Source: Aquificaceae bacterium
GTDB taxonomy: Bacteria > Aquificota > Aquificia > Aquificales > Aquificaceae
DNA length: 13,869 bases
Reading direction: 5' to 3'
NCBI GenBank assembly: GCA_015490215.1
Contig: WFYH01000258.1
Span: 1 to 13,869 of the forward strand
This document shows positions 7,247-13,869 of this stretch, piece by piece. The translations under genes were made by a program, and so were the position numbers. The stretch's first letter is position 1, and each line of letters starts with the position of its first letter. Under the pieces are notes generated by a model that saw only the letters and a list, made by a program, of their open reading frames with translations, did no database searches and was not told where the DNA came from.

Positions 7247-8758
7247 ATGGCTATGCTCAGCTACGAAGAAGCCCTTGAAATACTCAAACAGCAGGTAAAG
7301 GACTTTGAAACGGAAGCCTCTATGGAAGAGGTGGGGGTTGTCTACTACGTAGGTGACGGAGTTGCAAGGGCATACGGACTTGAGAACGTTATGGCTATGG
7401 AAGTTGTTGAGTTTGAAGGCGGAGAGAGGGGACTCGCCTTTAACCTTGAAGAGGACAACGTAGGTATCATCATCCTCGGAAGTGAATCCGGAATAAAAGA
7501 GGGTGCGGTGGTAAGGAGGACCAAGCAGATCCTCTCCGCACCCGTGGGTAAAGGTCTCGTAGGAAGGGTTATAAACCCCCTCGGTGAGCCTTTGGATGGC
7601 AAAGGTCCCATAGAGTATGAATACATGTCCCCCGTTGAGAAGATAGCCCCCGGGGTCGTGTCCAGAAAACCCGTTCACGAACCCCTGCAGACGGGTATAA
7701 AGGCTATAGACTCCATGATCCCCATAGGAAGGGGTCAGAGGGAGCTTATCATCGGCGACAGGGCTACCGGTAAGACGACCATCTGTATAGACACCATCCT
7801 CAACCAAAAGGACACGGATGTTTACTGCATATACGTAGCTATAGGTCAGAAGAGATCCACAACCGCAAGGATAATAGAGCTTTTAGAAAAAGAAGGGGCT
7901 ATGGAATACACCACCGTTGTAGTTGCTTCCGCCACCGACCCTGCCTCCCTCCAGTATTTGGCTCCCTTCGTGGGGTGCACCATAGGAGAATACTTTAGAG
8001 ACAACGGTATGCACGCCTTGGTGGTATACGACGACCTGTCCAAGCACGCCGAGGCTTACAGACAGCTCTCCCTCCTGATGAGGAGACCCCCCGGAAGGGA
8101 AGCTTACCCCGGTGACGTCTTCTATCTACACTCAAGGCTCCTTGAAAGAGCCGCAAAGCTCAACGACGAGCTAGGAGGAGGTTCTTTAACGGCTCTCCCC
8201 ATTATTGAAACCAAGGCAGGAGACGTTGCCGCCTACATACCCACCAACGTTATCTCCATAACCGACGGGCAGATATACCTTGAACCCGACCTCTTCAACA
8301 AGGGTGTGCGTCCCGCCATCAACGTAGGTCTTTCCGTTTCAAGGGTCGGAGGTGCCGCCCAGATAAAGGCTATGAAGCAGGTGGCGGGAACGCTAAGGCT
8401 TGATCTTGCTCAGTTCAGGGAACTGGAAGCTTTCGTTCAGTTTGCCTCCGAGCTTGATAAAGCCACCCAGCAGACCATAAACAGGGGTCTGAGACTCGTT
8501 GAGCTTCTAAAGCAAGAACCCTACAACCCCATACCTGTTGAAAAGCAGATAGTCGCCATCTTTGCGGGAACCAACGGATACCTTGACGACCTTCCCGTAG
8601 AGGCGGTCAGAAAGTTTGAAAAGGAGCTTTACGCCTTCCTTGACAACGAAAAACCCGAAATCTTGCAGGAGATAAGGGAGAAGAAAGCCCTTGACGACGA
8701 CCTGAAGGCTAAGATTAAGTCCGCCCTTGATGAATTCAAGTCCAAATTCGTTCCTTGA
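7247..8758 (+). CDS. atpA: F-type ATP synthase subunit alpha
   Basis: Non-catalytic nucleotide-binding subunit of the F1 sector, three per enzyme, on the cytoplasmic side. The Walker A motif GDRATGKT is at residues 170-177 and is followed by [13 protein letters not shown] and [33 protein letters not shown], the alpha-subunit signature with the Arg that completes the neighbouring beta catalytic site, lies near residue 365. The full length of 503 residues matches the family. I chose the ATG at 7247 ([13 protein letters not shown]); an upstream in-frame TTG at 7217 lies inside the terminal hairpin of the RNA. No other atp gene is nearby, which from memory agrees with the scattered atp genes of Aquifex aeolicus. 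Its expression may be controlled by the leader RNA. Confidence 0.97.
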   Translation: MAMLSYEEALEILKQQVKDFETEASMEEVGVVYYVGDGVARAYGLENVMAMEVVEFEGGERGLAFNLEEDNVGIIILGSESGIKEGAVVRRTKQILSAPVGKGLVGRVINPLGEPLDGKGPIEYEYMSPVEKIAPGVVSRKPVHEPLQTGIKAIDSMIPIGRGQRELIIGDRATGKTTICIDTILNQKDTDVYCIYVAIGQKRSTTARIIELLEKEGAMEYTTVVVASATDPASLQYLAPFVGCTIGEYFRDNGMHALVVYDDLSKHAEAYRQLSLLMRRPPGREAYPGDVFYLHSRLLERAAKLNDELGGGSLTALPIIETKAGDVAAYIPTNVISITDGQIYLEPDLFNKGVRPAINVGLSVSRVGGAAQIKAMKQVAGTLRLDLAQFRELEAFVQFASELDKATQQTINRGLRLVELLKQEPYNPIPVEKQIVAIFAGTNGYLDDLPVEAVRKFEKELYAFLDNEKPEILQEIREKKALDDDLKAKIKSALDEFKSKFVP

Positions 8759-9576
8759 TCTACATAGGCTGTAGCGGTTTCTCCTACGGAGACTGGAGGG
8801 GCACCTTCTACCCCTCCTCCGTAGACTCTTCCCAAATGATCACTTACTACGAAAGGTTCTTCAACGTTGTGGAGATAAACTACACCTTCTACTCAATGCC
8901 CCACCCCTACACCTTTGAAAGCTTTCTGCGAAAGACAAAGAGGCTCCGTTTTGCGGTTAAGGTCAACAGGGTTTTCACCCATGAGAGAAATTACGGTGAA
9001 CAGGAAAAAAGAAGGTTCCTTGAGGGCATAAAGCCCCTCCTTTCGGAGGAAGAGAGGTTTATAACTTTGCTCTTTCAGTTTCCTCAAAGCTTCCACTATA
9101 CGGAGGAAAACGTCACCTTCCTTGAAAGGCTATCCGATGACTTTAGAGGACTGAGCAGGGTGGTGGAGTTCAGAAGCAGGAGCTGGGCGAGGGCTGAAGT
9201 CTACGAGCTGGTGGAATCCTTGGGTTTTTCCTTGGTAAACGTGGATGCTCCCAAGATAAAGGGGCTCTTTATAGGTCCTTGGAAATCGGTTGGACCGATA
9301 AATTACGTGAGGCTTCACGGCAGAAACGCACAAAAGTGGCACAATCATAAGGAAGCTTACGAAAGATACGATTATCTGTATTCTGAGGAAGAGCTTAAAT
9401 CCCTAAAGGAGAAGATAGAGAGAATTCACGAGGGAAAGGAAACTTACGTTTTCTTTAACAACCACTACAGGGGCAAGGGTGCTCTGAACGCCCTCCAGCT
9501 AAAGAGCCTCTTCGGAGAGGAAGTGAAGATCCCCAAAGGACTTAGGGCTACCTTTTCCGAAAGGCTTTGGGAGTAG
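8755..9576 (+). CDS. DUF72 (YecE-like) protein
   Basis: A 273-residue TIM-barrel-type protein of the DUF72 family, whose function is not established. Family marks: [19 protein letters not shown] at the N terminus (usually IGTSGWxYxxW), [55 protein letters not shown] and the C-terminal [18 protein letters not shown]. The start is the TTG at 8755, which overlaps the atpA stop as TTGA; no ATG lies early enough to keep the conserved N terminus. There is no ribosome-binding site, so translation probably depends on re-initiation after atpA. Homologues are about 240-300 residues. Confidence 0.9.
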   Translation: MIYIGCSGFSYGDWRGTFYPSSVDSSQMITYYERFFNVVEINYTFYSMPHPYTFESFLRKTKRLRFAVKVNRVFTHERNYGEQEKRRFLEGIKPLLSEEERFITLLFQFPQSFHYTEENVTFLERLSDDFRGLSRVVEFRSRSWARAEVYELVESLGFSLVNVDAPKIKGLFIGPWKSVGPINYVRLHGRNAQKWHNHKEAYERYDYLYSEEELKSLKEKIERIHEGKETYVFFNNHYRGKGALNALQLKSLFGEEVKIPKGLRATFSERLWE

Positions 9577-9580
9577 CTTC

Positions 9581-9682
9581 CTACTGCTGACAGCACTCTC
9601 CTTTGCTTTTTTTCCTTGTCCCCTTCCAAAGCAGAAACAACCCCAGTCCGAAAACAGCGATACCGAGCAGGATGTCCACCAT
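9581..9682 (-). CDS. 33-residue single-helix membrane protein ending in Cys-Cys
   Basis: A short open frame reads MVDILLGIAVFGLGLFLLWK (1-20), a membrane helix, and then a basic tail with KGTRKKSKGECCQQ. This layout (short N terminus, one helix, Lys-rich stretch, Cys near the end) resembles the small FeoB-associated cysteine-rich membrane proteins, but no feoB is present and two adjacent Cys are fewer than usual. It starts 11 bases after the rodA stop on the same strand, with no clear ribosome-binding site, so coupling to rodA is plausible. Its stop lies four bases from the convergent DUF72 stop. The amphipathic pattern supports a real gene but the length makes chance possible. Confidence 0.5.
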   Translation of the reverse strand: MVDILLGIAVFGLGLFLLWKGTRKKSKGECCQQ

Positions 9683-9693
9683 TTAGCTAAATT

Positions 9694-10809
9694 TTACTCA
9701 TAAAAAGCCTCCTCTTTGGACATGGGACGATCCTCTCTGTATTCCCTGTAAAGGCTTAGGAGAAGACCCACCATCAGGCTAAAGGTTAGAGTTGAGCTCC
9801 CGCCGAAGCTCACAAAGGGCAGAGGGATGCCCACCACGGGGAACATTCCTAAACTCATACCTATGTTCACACCGTATTGAAAGAGCAAAAGGGAAAATAC
9901 CCCCACAACGAACAAGATTTCCGATTTACGCAGAACCATCCGTGAGTAGGTCAGAATCCTGAATAAAAATAAGCCCACCGCCGTTATAAAGATCATGCTT
10001 CCCAAGAAGCCAAGTTCCTCCCCTATGACTGAGAAGATGAAGTCTGTGTGGGTCTCGGGCAGAAACATAAGGTGTGACTGGGTTCCCGCCGTCAGCCCCT
10101 TCCCAGTAAGTCCGCCCGACCCTATGGCTATAACCGACTGGATCAGCTGATACCCGCTCCCCAAATAGTCGCTGTAGGGGTCTATTACCGCCAAGATTCT
10201 TTTCTTTTGGTAGTCCTTCATTATGCTCCACAAAAAGGGCAGGCTTATAAGGACAAGTAGGGTAAAAGCCAATATATACCTCATCCTTATTCCTAAAGCC
10301 AATACCATGGCACCCAAGGGAACAAAGTAGGCTACCGTGGTTCCCAGATCTGGCTGTTTGAAGGTCACCACCGCAGGGATGGCTACGGAAAGCAGAAGTA
10401 GGAGTATTTTCCTGTCTTTAAGACCCTTTATCAGGGGCATCAGGTATGCGCTCAGGAGCAGAAGGGACAGCTTCATAAACTCCGAGGGTTGGACGTTTAT
10501 AAATCCCAAATTCAGCCACCTTTTGGCTCCGTAAACCTCGCTGCCCGCAACGAGGACAAGGGTAAGCAGGAAAAGGTTGAAAAGGTATATGTAAAGGGAC
10601 AGATCCAAGATGTTTCTGAACTTTTCACGAGCCAAAAGGAGGATAACCGCCCAGCTTAGTCCCAGATAAAGGAGGTGCTTTTTAAAGAGGACCTCCATGC
10701 CCTGCCCCTTAGAGGAGCTGTAGACGGCAATCGCCCCGAAAATCTGGATCACCAGCAGGGGCAGGACAAGAAGCCAATCAATCCCCTTTAGACCCTCCAG
10801 AAATCGCAT
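9694..10809 (-). CDS. rodA: Rod-shape-determining peptidoglycan polymerase RodA (SEDS family)
   Basis: A polytopic membrane glycosyltransferase that polymerises lipid II during cell elongation with a class B penicillin-binding protein. The 371 residues match RodA/MrdB length, with about ten hydrophobic segments. Motifs: KRWLNLGFINVQPSEFMKL (97-115), KQPDLGTT (151-158), GYQLIQSVIAIGSGGLTGKGL (219-239), SHLMFLPETHTDFIFSVIGEE (245-265) and GMFPVVGIPLPFVSFGGSS. The HTDFIF form identifies RodA rather than FtsW, and its Asp (D256) is at the position essential in SEDS enzymes. The ATG at 10809 lies 32 bases inside the preceding sulfur-carrier gene and has GAGGTAAGGG upstream. No penicillin-binding protein 2 gene is in the window. 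Confidence 0.95.
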   Translation of the reverse strand: MRFLEGLKGIDWLLVLPLLVIQIFGAIAVYSSSKGQGMEVLFKKHLLYLGLSWAVILLLAREKFRNILDLSLYIYLFNLFLLTLVLVAGSEVYGAKRWLNLGFINVQPSEFMKLSLLLLSAYLMPLIKGLKDRKILLLLLSVAIPAVVTFKQPDLGTTVAYFVPLGAMVLALGIRMRYILAFTLLVLISLPFLWSIMKDYQKKRILAVIDPYSDYLGSGYQLIQSVIAIGSGGLTGKGLTAGTQSHLMFLPETHTDFIFSVIGEELGFLGSMIFITAVGLFLFRILTYSRMVLRKSEILFVVGVFSLLLFQYGVNIGMSLGMFPVVGIPLPFVSFGGSSTLTFSLMVGLLLSLYREYREDRPMSKEEAFYE

Positions 10810-10987
10810 TCACGACCCTTACCTCATCCCCCTCCTCCACGTAGTCCTCCTCTGAGATAACCTCTCCGTTCTTTACAACGAGTGAAGAGAGGGGGGAAAG
10901 CCCGAGCTTTTTTAAGAGATCCTTAGCCTTTATTCTCTCGCCTTCTACTTCTATCTCCTTACCTCTATACAGGACCCTTATGGGCAT
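10778..10987 (-). CDS. Ubiquitin-like sulfur carrier protein, TtuB/ThiS/MoaD type, with a four-residue tail after Gly-Gly
   Basis: A 69-residue beta-grasp protein: IRVLYRGKEIEVEG, AKDLLKKLGL, SLVVKNGEVI and the EGDEVRVVNAISGG end match ThiS/MoaD-like carriers. The AISGG ending is especially like TtuB, which from memory supplies sulfur for 2-thiolation of U54 in tRNAs of Thermus thermophilus. ThiS cannot be excluded. In such carriers the terminal glycine is adenylated and thiocarboxylated, but here GG (64-65) is followed by SKGD. Those extra codons lie in the 32-base overlap with rodA. It overlaps the preceding SCP2-like gene by 10 bases. No adenylating enzyme or sulfur transferase is nearby. 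Confidence 0.8.
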   Translation of the reverse strand: MPIRVLYRGKEIEVEGERIKAKDLLKKLGLSPLSSLVVKNGEVISEEDYVEEGDEVRVVNAISGGSKGD

Positions 10988-11463
10988 TTGGATGTATCTG
11001 ATTCTACCGCATCTATGGCATCAAGGAAAGCCTCAAAGGGTCCCATATTCCTCATCGCTACGAACTTCGGTCCCTTGAACTTGAGCCTGCCGAACATCAT
11101 AGCCTTCATGGGACCGTATTCTTTCCTTCCCATCTCAAGCCACCTTTTGGTATCTGCATACATCAAAAAGTCGTTGTCGGTCATCTCGTCTTTTTTCCAA
11201 CCGCCGTATACGCACATCGCCTTTCCATTTTCGTTCTTTATGGTAAGCTGCACCATCTTCTCACTTCCGCAGTCTTTCCTGTAAAGGAAAAGCTTTCTTT
11301 CGGGGACCTCATTCCACGCTCCGTTTTGACCGAGCTCGTTCACAAGGGTCGGAGTGTTGTTCCACACCTCACAGAAAGCCTTCGCCCACTCCCCATCCAT
11401 AAACACGGGCTGAGAGAAGGAAACGCCTCCCACAACAAGCACCGACAAGAGGGCTTTCTTCAT
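10978..11463 (-). CDS. Secreted SCP2-like (sterol-carrier-fold) protein
   Basis: A 161-residue exported protein. Residues 1-18 form a signal peptide (MKKALLSVLVVGGVSFSQ). The remainder fits the SCP2 fold, a hydrophobic-ligand pocket: strand-rich centre (KMVQLTIKNENGKAMCVYGG), then DFLMYADTKRWLEMG, then the hallmark GPMKAMMFGRLKFKGPKF and a final helix. Four Cys (C31, C65, C84, C160) could form disulfides or bind metal outside the membrane. The ligand is unknown. The start is fixed by a GGGAGGT ribosome-binding site six bases upstream. It heads the minus-strand group SCP2-like, sulfur carrier, rodA, and overlaps the sulfur carrier by 10 bases. Confidence 0.78.
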   Translation of the reverse strand: MKKALLSVLVVGGVSFSQPVFMDGEWAKAFCEVWNNTPTLVNELGQNGAWNEVPERKLFLYRKDCGSEKMVQLTIKNENGKAMCVYGGWKKDEMTDNDFLMYADTKRWLEMGRKEYGPMKAMMFGRLKFKGPKFVAMRNMGPFEAFLDAIDAVESDTSKCP

Positions 11464-11569
11464 AGCCGTACCTCCCTTCCGAGTTTTGTATCTATTAAAA
11501 AATCTCCTTTCCCAAAGGCGGATAAGAGTTATTAATGCTTTTAAAAGCCTTAAAAATATGCTAATAAGC
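11464..11569 (-). promoter_or_regulatory. AT-rich gap with two 12-bp palindromes, possible promoter for the SCP2-like group
   Basis: This is the only sizeable gap in the minus-strand block. It holds a perfect palindrome GCTTTTAAAAGC (11537-11548); a second, AATAAGCTTATT (11563-11574), overlaps the bioF stop. On the minus strand TTGGGA followed by AATAGATACAAAA could be a poor sigma-70 promoter. No hairpin with a U-run was seen, so bioF read-through is possible. Palindromes this AT-rich can arise by chance. Confidence 0.3.
11470..11476 (-). promoter_or_regulatory. Ribosome-binding site of the SCP2-like gene
   Basis: GGGAGGT on the minus strand, six bases before the ATG at 11463. It is among the strongest sites in the window and fixes this start. 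Confidence 0.75.
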
Positions 11570-12691
11570 TTATTTCAAAATCTCTTCCAAACTGCTCAGC
11601 AGAAAGTCAACGTCCTCCTCCGTGTAAGAGAGACTCGCCGTCAGCCTGAGCCTCGCCTCACCTTTGGGAACCGTGGGATACCTTATCGCTTGAAGGAATA
11701 CCCCTTTTCTACGTAGAGAGGCGGCTATCTCAAGGGCTTTTCCTTCGTCGCCTACCATTATGGGGATTATGGGCGTGCGAAAGTATTTAAAGGACAGCTT
11801 CCCTAGGGAAGAGAGCCCCTCTACAAGCTTTTTCTCCATATCCCTGAGCCTGTCCACAAGGAAGGGATCCTCTTCCAGTATTTTGATGGCTTCTAAGGCT
11901 CCGACGCAGAGGAGCGGGGGCAGTGAGGTAGAAAAGATAAGGCTCCTTGACCTGTTTACAAGCCACTCAATCAGCCTTTCGCTACCGCAGACGAAAGCTC
12001 CGTAGCTCCCAAGAGCCTTTGATAGAGTTCCCATAAGAATAACGAACTCCTTCCACTTAAGTCCTTGTTTCTCAAGAACACCCCGTCCCTTCCCTATGGT
12101 TCCCGTCCCGTGGGCATCGTCTATGTAGAGCATGCAATCGTATCTTTCACAGATTTCGTAAAGAGTCTTTACATCCGCAATGTCGCCGTCCATACTGAAA
12201 ACGCCGTCGGTGACGATGAGAACTCTGCGAACCGTATTCCTCTCCCTTTTTAAAAGGTCTTCAAGGTGGTTGTAATCTCTGTGTTTGAAGATAAGCCTCT
12301 TTGCTTTAGAGAGCCTGCAGGCGTCTATTATTGAGGCGTGGTTAAGCTCGTCGCTCAGGATAAGATCTCCTTCCCCCGCGAGGGCGGGAATGGTTCCCAC
12401 GTTGGCAAGGTAACCTGACCCGAAGAGAACACACGAGGGGGTTCCCTTAAAGCGGGCGAGCCTTTCCTCAAGATCCCTGTGCGCATCCGTGTAGCCCGAC
12501 ACGAGCTGAGAGGCACCGCTCCCGAGTCCGTAAAGGTTAAGGGCTTTTTTGACCGCCTCCAATATCCTCGGATTTCTTCTAAAACCCAAATAGTCGTTTG
12601 AGCAGAAAACCTTTAGACCTTCCGCTACGGTTCTTCTTCTGAAAAGGTTTTCTTCTCTCAGAGCTTCAAGTTCCCTCTCTATCCAGTCCAT
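11570..12691 (-). CDS. bioF: 8-amino-7-oxononanoate synthase (biotin synthesis)
   Basis: PLP-dependent enzyme condensing pimeloyl-ACP (or -CoA) with alanine, the first step of biotin ring assembly. Motifs of the alpha-oxoamine synthase family: NDYLGF (32-37), GSGASQLVSGYTDAHRDLE (57-75), DDAHGTGTIG (191-200) with the cofactor-contacting Asp and His, and GTLSKALGSYG (221-231) with the PLP lysine K225. The C-terminal RYPTVPKGEARLR (338-350) is typical of BioF rather than 2-amino-3-ketobutyrate ligase, serine palmitoyltransferase or ALA synthase. Its 373 residues are near the usual 385. The start overlaps the upstream methyltransferase gene by 26 bases. No other bio gene is in the window. Confidence 0.92.
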   Translation of the reverse strand: MDWIERELEALREENLFRRRTVAEGLKVFCSNDYLGFRRNPRILEAVKKALNLYGLGSGASQLVSGYTDAHRDLEERLARFKGTPSCVLFGSGYLANVGTIPALAGEGDLILSDELNHASIIDACRLSKAKRLIFKHRDYNHLEDLLKRERNTVRRVLIVTDGVFSMDGDIADVKTLYEICERYDCMLYIDDAHGTGTIGKGRGVLEKQGLKWKEFVILMGTLSKALGSYGAFVCGSERLIEWLVNRSRSLIFSTSLPPLLCVGALEAIKILEEDPFLVDRLRDMEKKLVEGLSSLGKLSFKYFRTPIIPIMVGDEGKALEIAASLRRKGVFLQAIRYPTVPKGEARLRLTASLSYTEEDVDFLLSSLEEILK

Positions 12692-13613
12692 ACTTTTTCA
12701 AGGCAACCCGCAAGCGGTAATCTATAAGTATATCCAGCGGATCACCACCAAGGGTAGGATCCCTAAAGGGCAAAGAGTAGGGGGACTTAAGGAGCTTTTC
12801 CCTCTCTTTCCAAGTCAAAGGTAATACCCCGCTTTTGTAGGTAGCTAACGTCCCGCCCCTTGATCTTCCCACGGGTCTCGTTGTGGACACCTTCATACCC
12901 AAAAGGATCAGAGCTTTTCTAACGGGAAGAGCGGAAGAGTAAGACACCCAAAAGCCCGTTGGCTTTAACCGTGACGCAAGTTTTTTTAAAAAATCCAGCG
13001 TCCAAAGTTCGGGATTTTTGAAGGGAGAAAAGGGATCGTGAAATACGAAGTCCGCTTCACACAAGACACCTTTCAAAGTCTTCCTTGCATCTCCAAGGTA
13101 AAGTTTAAAGCTCAGCCCGTCCCTATAGCCTTCAGGAAGGAGGTCCAAAAGCCTTTTGTGAGAGCTTTTAAAAGGTTCCGGAAGGAGGGGTATCTTCTTG
13201 GGCACCTCTTTATCAAAGGCGATTATGTTAAGTTTGAGTTGCGGGTTTACCCTCTTGGAGATGTGAAAGAAAAGAGCAGAATTGTAGCCGAGACCGAAAC
13301 CCATATCTATGAGGGTAAGGGTTTTATGCCTTAAAGCCCAAAGGAGAAGGTGCACAGGGCGCACAAATTTTTCTAAAGCTTCCGTGAGCGCTCCTGCAGA
13401 TAGACTGTGGTAGGGCTCTCCGCACTCGTGTATTAAGGTATAGCTTCCGTCCTCCGTAGGAACCAGGCCGTGCCCGTAGGACTTTCCCAACCATCTCAGG
13501 ATGTCGGAAACGGCGATCTCAAGCTCCCTTTCGGGTAGCTCCACGCCGAGATTCTTAACCTCCTTTACCAACTTTTCCAAAAGCGTATCCCGTGTGGGAA
13601 CTTCTACTATCAT
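12666..13613 (-). CDS. mnmC: tRNA mnm5U34 methyltransferase MnmC2-like (DUF752), without the oxidase domain
   Basis: SAM-dependent methyltransferase expected to methylate 5-aminomethyl-uridine to mnm5U at the wobble position of tRNA. Residues 60-80 (GEPYHSLSAGALTEALEKFV) give the substrate-binding HS-GAL-E signature. IDMGFGLGYN (102-111) is the SAM-binding loop, where E. coli has GFGTGLN. HDPFSPFKNPELW (192-204) is the family signature, compare DGFAPAKNPxxW. The protein ends at 315 residues with no FAD-dependent MnmC1 oxidase domain. This is the arrangement reported for the Aquifex aeolicus DUF752 protein, where the substrate is thought to arrive without the oxidase step. The ATG at 13613 has no clear ribosome-binding site. 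It is followed by bioF with a 26-base overlap. Confidence 0.88.
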   Translation of the reverse strand: MIVEVPTRDTLLEKLVKEVKNLGVELPERELEIAVSDILRWLGKSYGHGLVPTEDGSYTLIHECGEPYHSLSAGALTEALEKFVRPVHLLLWALRHKTLTLIDMGFGLGYNSALFFHISKRVNPQLKLNIIAFDKEVPKKIPLLPEPFKSSHKRLLDLLPEGYRDGLSFKLYLGDARKTLKGVLCEADFVFHDPFSPFKNPELWTLDFLKKLASRLKPTGFWVSYSSALPVRKALILLGMKVSTTRPVGRSRGGTLATYKSGVLPLTWKEREKLLKSPYSLPFRDPTLGGDPLDILIDYRLRVALKKYGLDREGT

Positions 13614-13697
13614 GGCTAAGGGTTAACACTTGCTTTTATGCTTCCAACAGAATGGCTTATCTTACAATTAACCTATCCTTCGGCGGAGGTGGTAGCC
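13614..13697. promoter_or_regulatory. Divergent intergenic region with a possible plus-strand -10 box
   Basis: The 84 bases between divergent genes must carry promoters for both directions. On the plus strand TACAAT (13663-13668) matches five of six -10 bases but lacks a well-spaced -35. On the minus strand TTGTAA and CATAAA are possible but spaced too far apart (21 bases). GGAGG (13685-13689) is the ribosome-binding site of the plus-strand gene, with eight bases to its ATG. Confidence 0.35.
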
Positions 13698-13869
13698 ATG
13701 GGTGCTTCAAGCATGGATGAGAGGGTAGTTATTATCGTGAGGGAGTTTCTCCAAGATATAGATAGCAAGGAACCCTTTGATACGGAGCTTATGAACTTTA
13801 AGCTCAGGTTCAGGGCTAAGCTCTTGGAGATAATAACCTCTTTTCCTACGGAGCCTCAGCTCGCAAACA
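13698..13869 (+). CDS. Unknown protein, N-terminal 57 residues, runs off the window
   Basis: The open frame starts at ATG 13698, behind a good GGAGG site, and stays open to the right edge. The visible part, after MGASSMDERV, reads VIIVREFLQDIDSKEPFDTE and then a helical, basic stretch (NFKLRFRAKLLEII). It looks soluble and helical. I do not recognise the family from this fragment. An in-frame GTG at 13689 overlaps the ribosome-binding site and is less likely. Divergent from the mnmC2-like gene. Confidence 0.7.
   Translation, partial: MGASSMDERVVIIVREFLQDIDSKEPFDTELMNFKLRFRAKLLEIITSFPTEPQLAN

Noticed and set aside
9585..9613. Intrinsic terminator after the DUF72 gene
   Set aside because: TGCT/AGCA is only a 4-bp hairpin and the seven-T run is 11 bases further on; the T run is also explained by Lys codons of the small minus-strand gene.
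1..13869. CRISPR array, insertion sequence, prophage or defence genes
   Set aside because: No spaced direct repeats, transposase, integrase or nuclease genes were seen; apart from the RNA region, genes are tightly packed and uniform in style.

Overview
The window looks like chromosomal DNA from a thermophilic member of the Aquificaceae (the Aquifex/Hydrogenobacter/Hydrogenivirga/Thermocrinis group). The grounds are heavy use of AGG/AGA for Arg and ATA for Ile, charged Lys/Glu-rich proteins, very tight gene packing, an atpA with no other ATP synthase gene beside it, and a stand-alone MnmC2 of the kind characterised in Aquifex aeolicus. The genus is inferred from remembered family features, not from a search.

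Layout. Positions 1-6852 carry a seven-gene plus-strand run: ileS (its first few codons lie outside the window), a TrkA/KtrA-type RCK protein, purA, an unrecognised four-helix membrane protein, a DUF465 (YdcH-like) small coiled protein, a glyoxalase-II-like metallo-beta-lactamase-fold hydrolase and an ApbE-type flavin transferase. Adjacent genes overlap or lie within a few bases, as expected of one transcript. Positions 6853-7246 have no convincing protein gene but hold a GC-rich (about 64% by my count), strongly structured RNA preceded by a possible -10 element and running straight into the start of atpA. atpA and a DUF72 (YecE-like) gene follow, joined by a TTGA stop/start overlap.

From 9581 to 13613 everything is on the minus strand. 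In transcription order: mnmC2-like methyltransferase, bioF, a short AT-rich gap, a secreted SCP2-like protein, a TtuB/ThiS-type sulfur carrier, rodA, and a 33-residue single-helix protein ending in Cys-Cys. This block converges on the DUF72 gene with only four bases between the stop codons. A divergent intergenic region (13614-13697) separates it from a plus-strand gene of unknown function that runs off the right edge.

Most of the window is housekeeping: tRNA charging and modification, purine and biotin synthesis, cell-wall elongation and ATP synthesis. The part that standard gene families do not explain is the structured RNA upstream of atpA. It contains several long perfect stems, a potential pseudoknot with two competing solutions, and a hairpin loop exactly complementary to the weak ribosome-binding site of atpA. 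It could be a cis-acting control element of atpA, an independent non-coding RNA, or both. I could not match it to RNase P RNA, tmRNA, SRP RNA or 6S RNA. Secondary points of interest are a sulfur carrier whose Gly-Gly is not at its C terminus, its coupling to a secreted lipid-carrier-fold protein, and an ApbE lacking one of its usual motifs.
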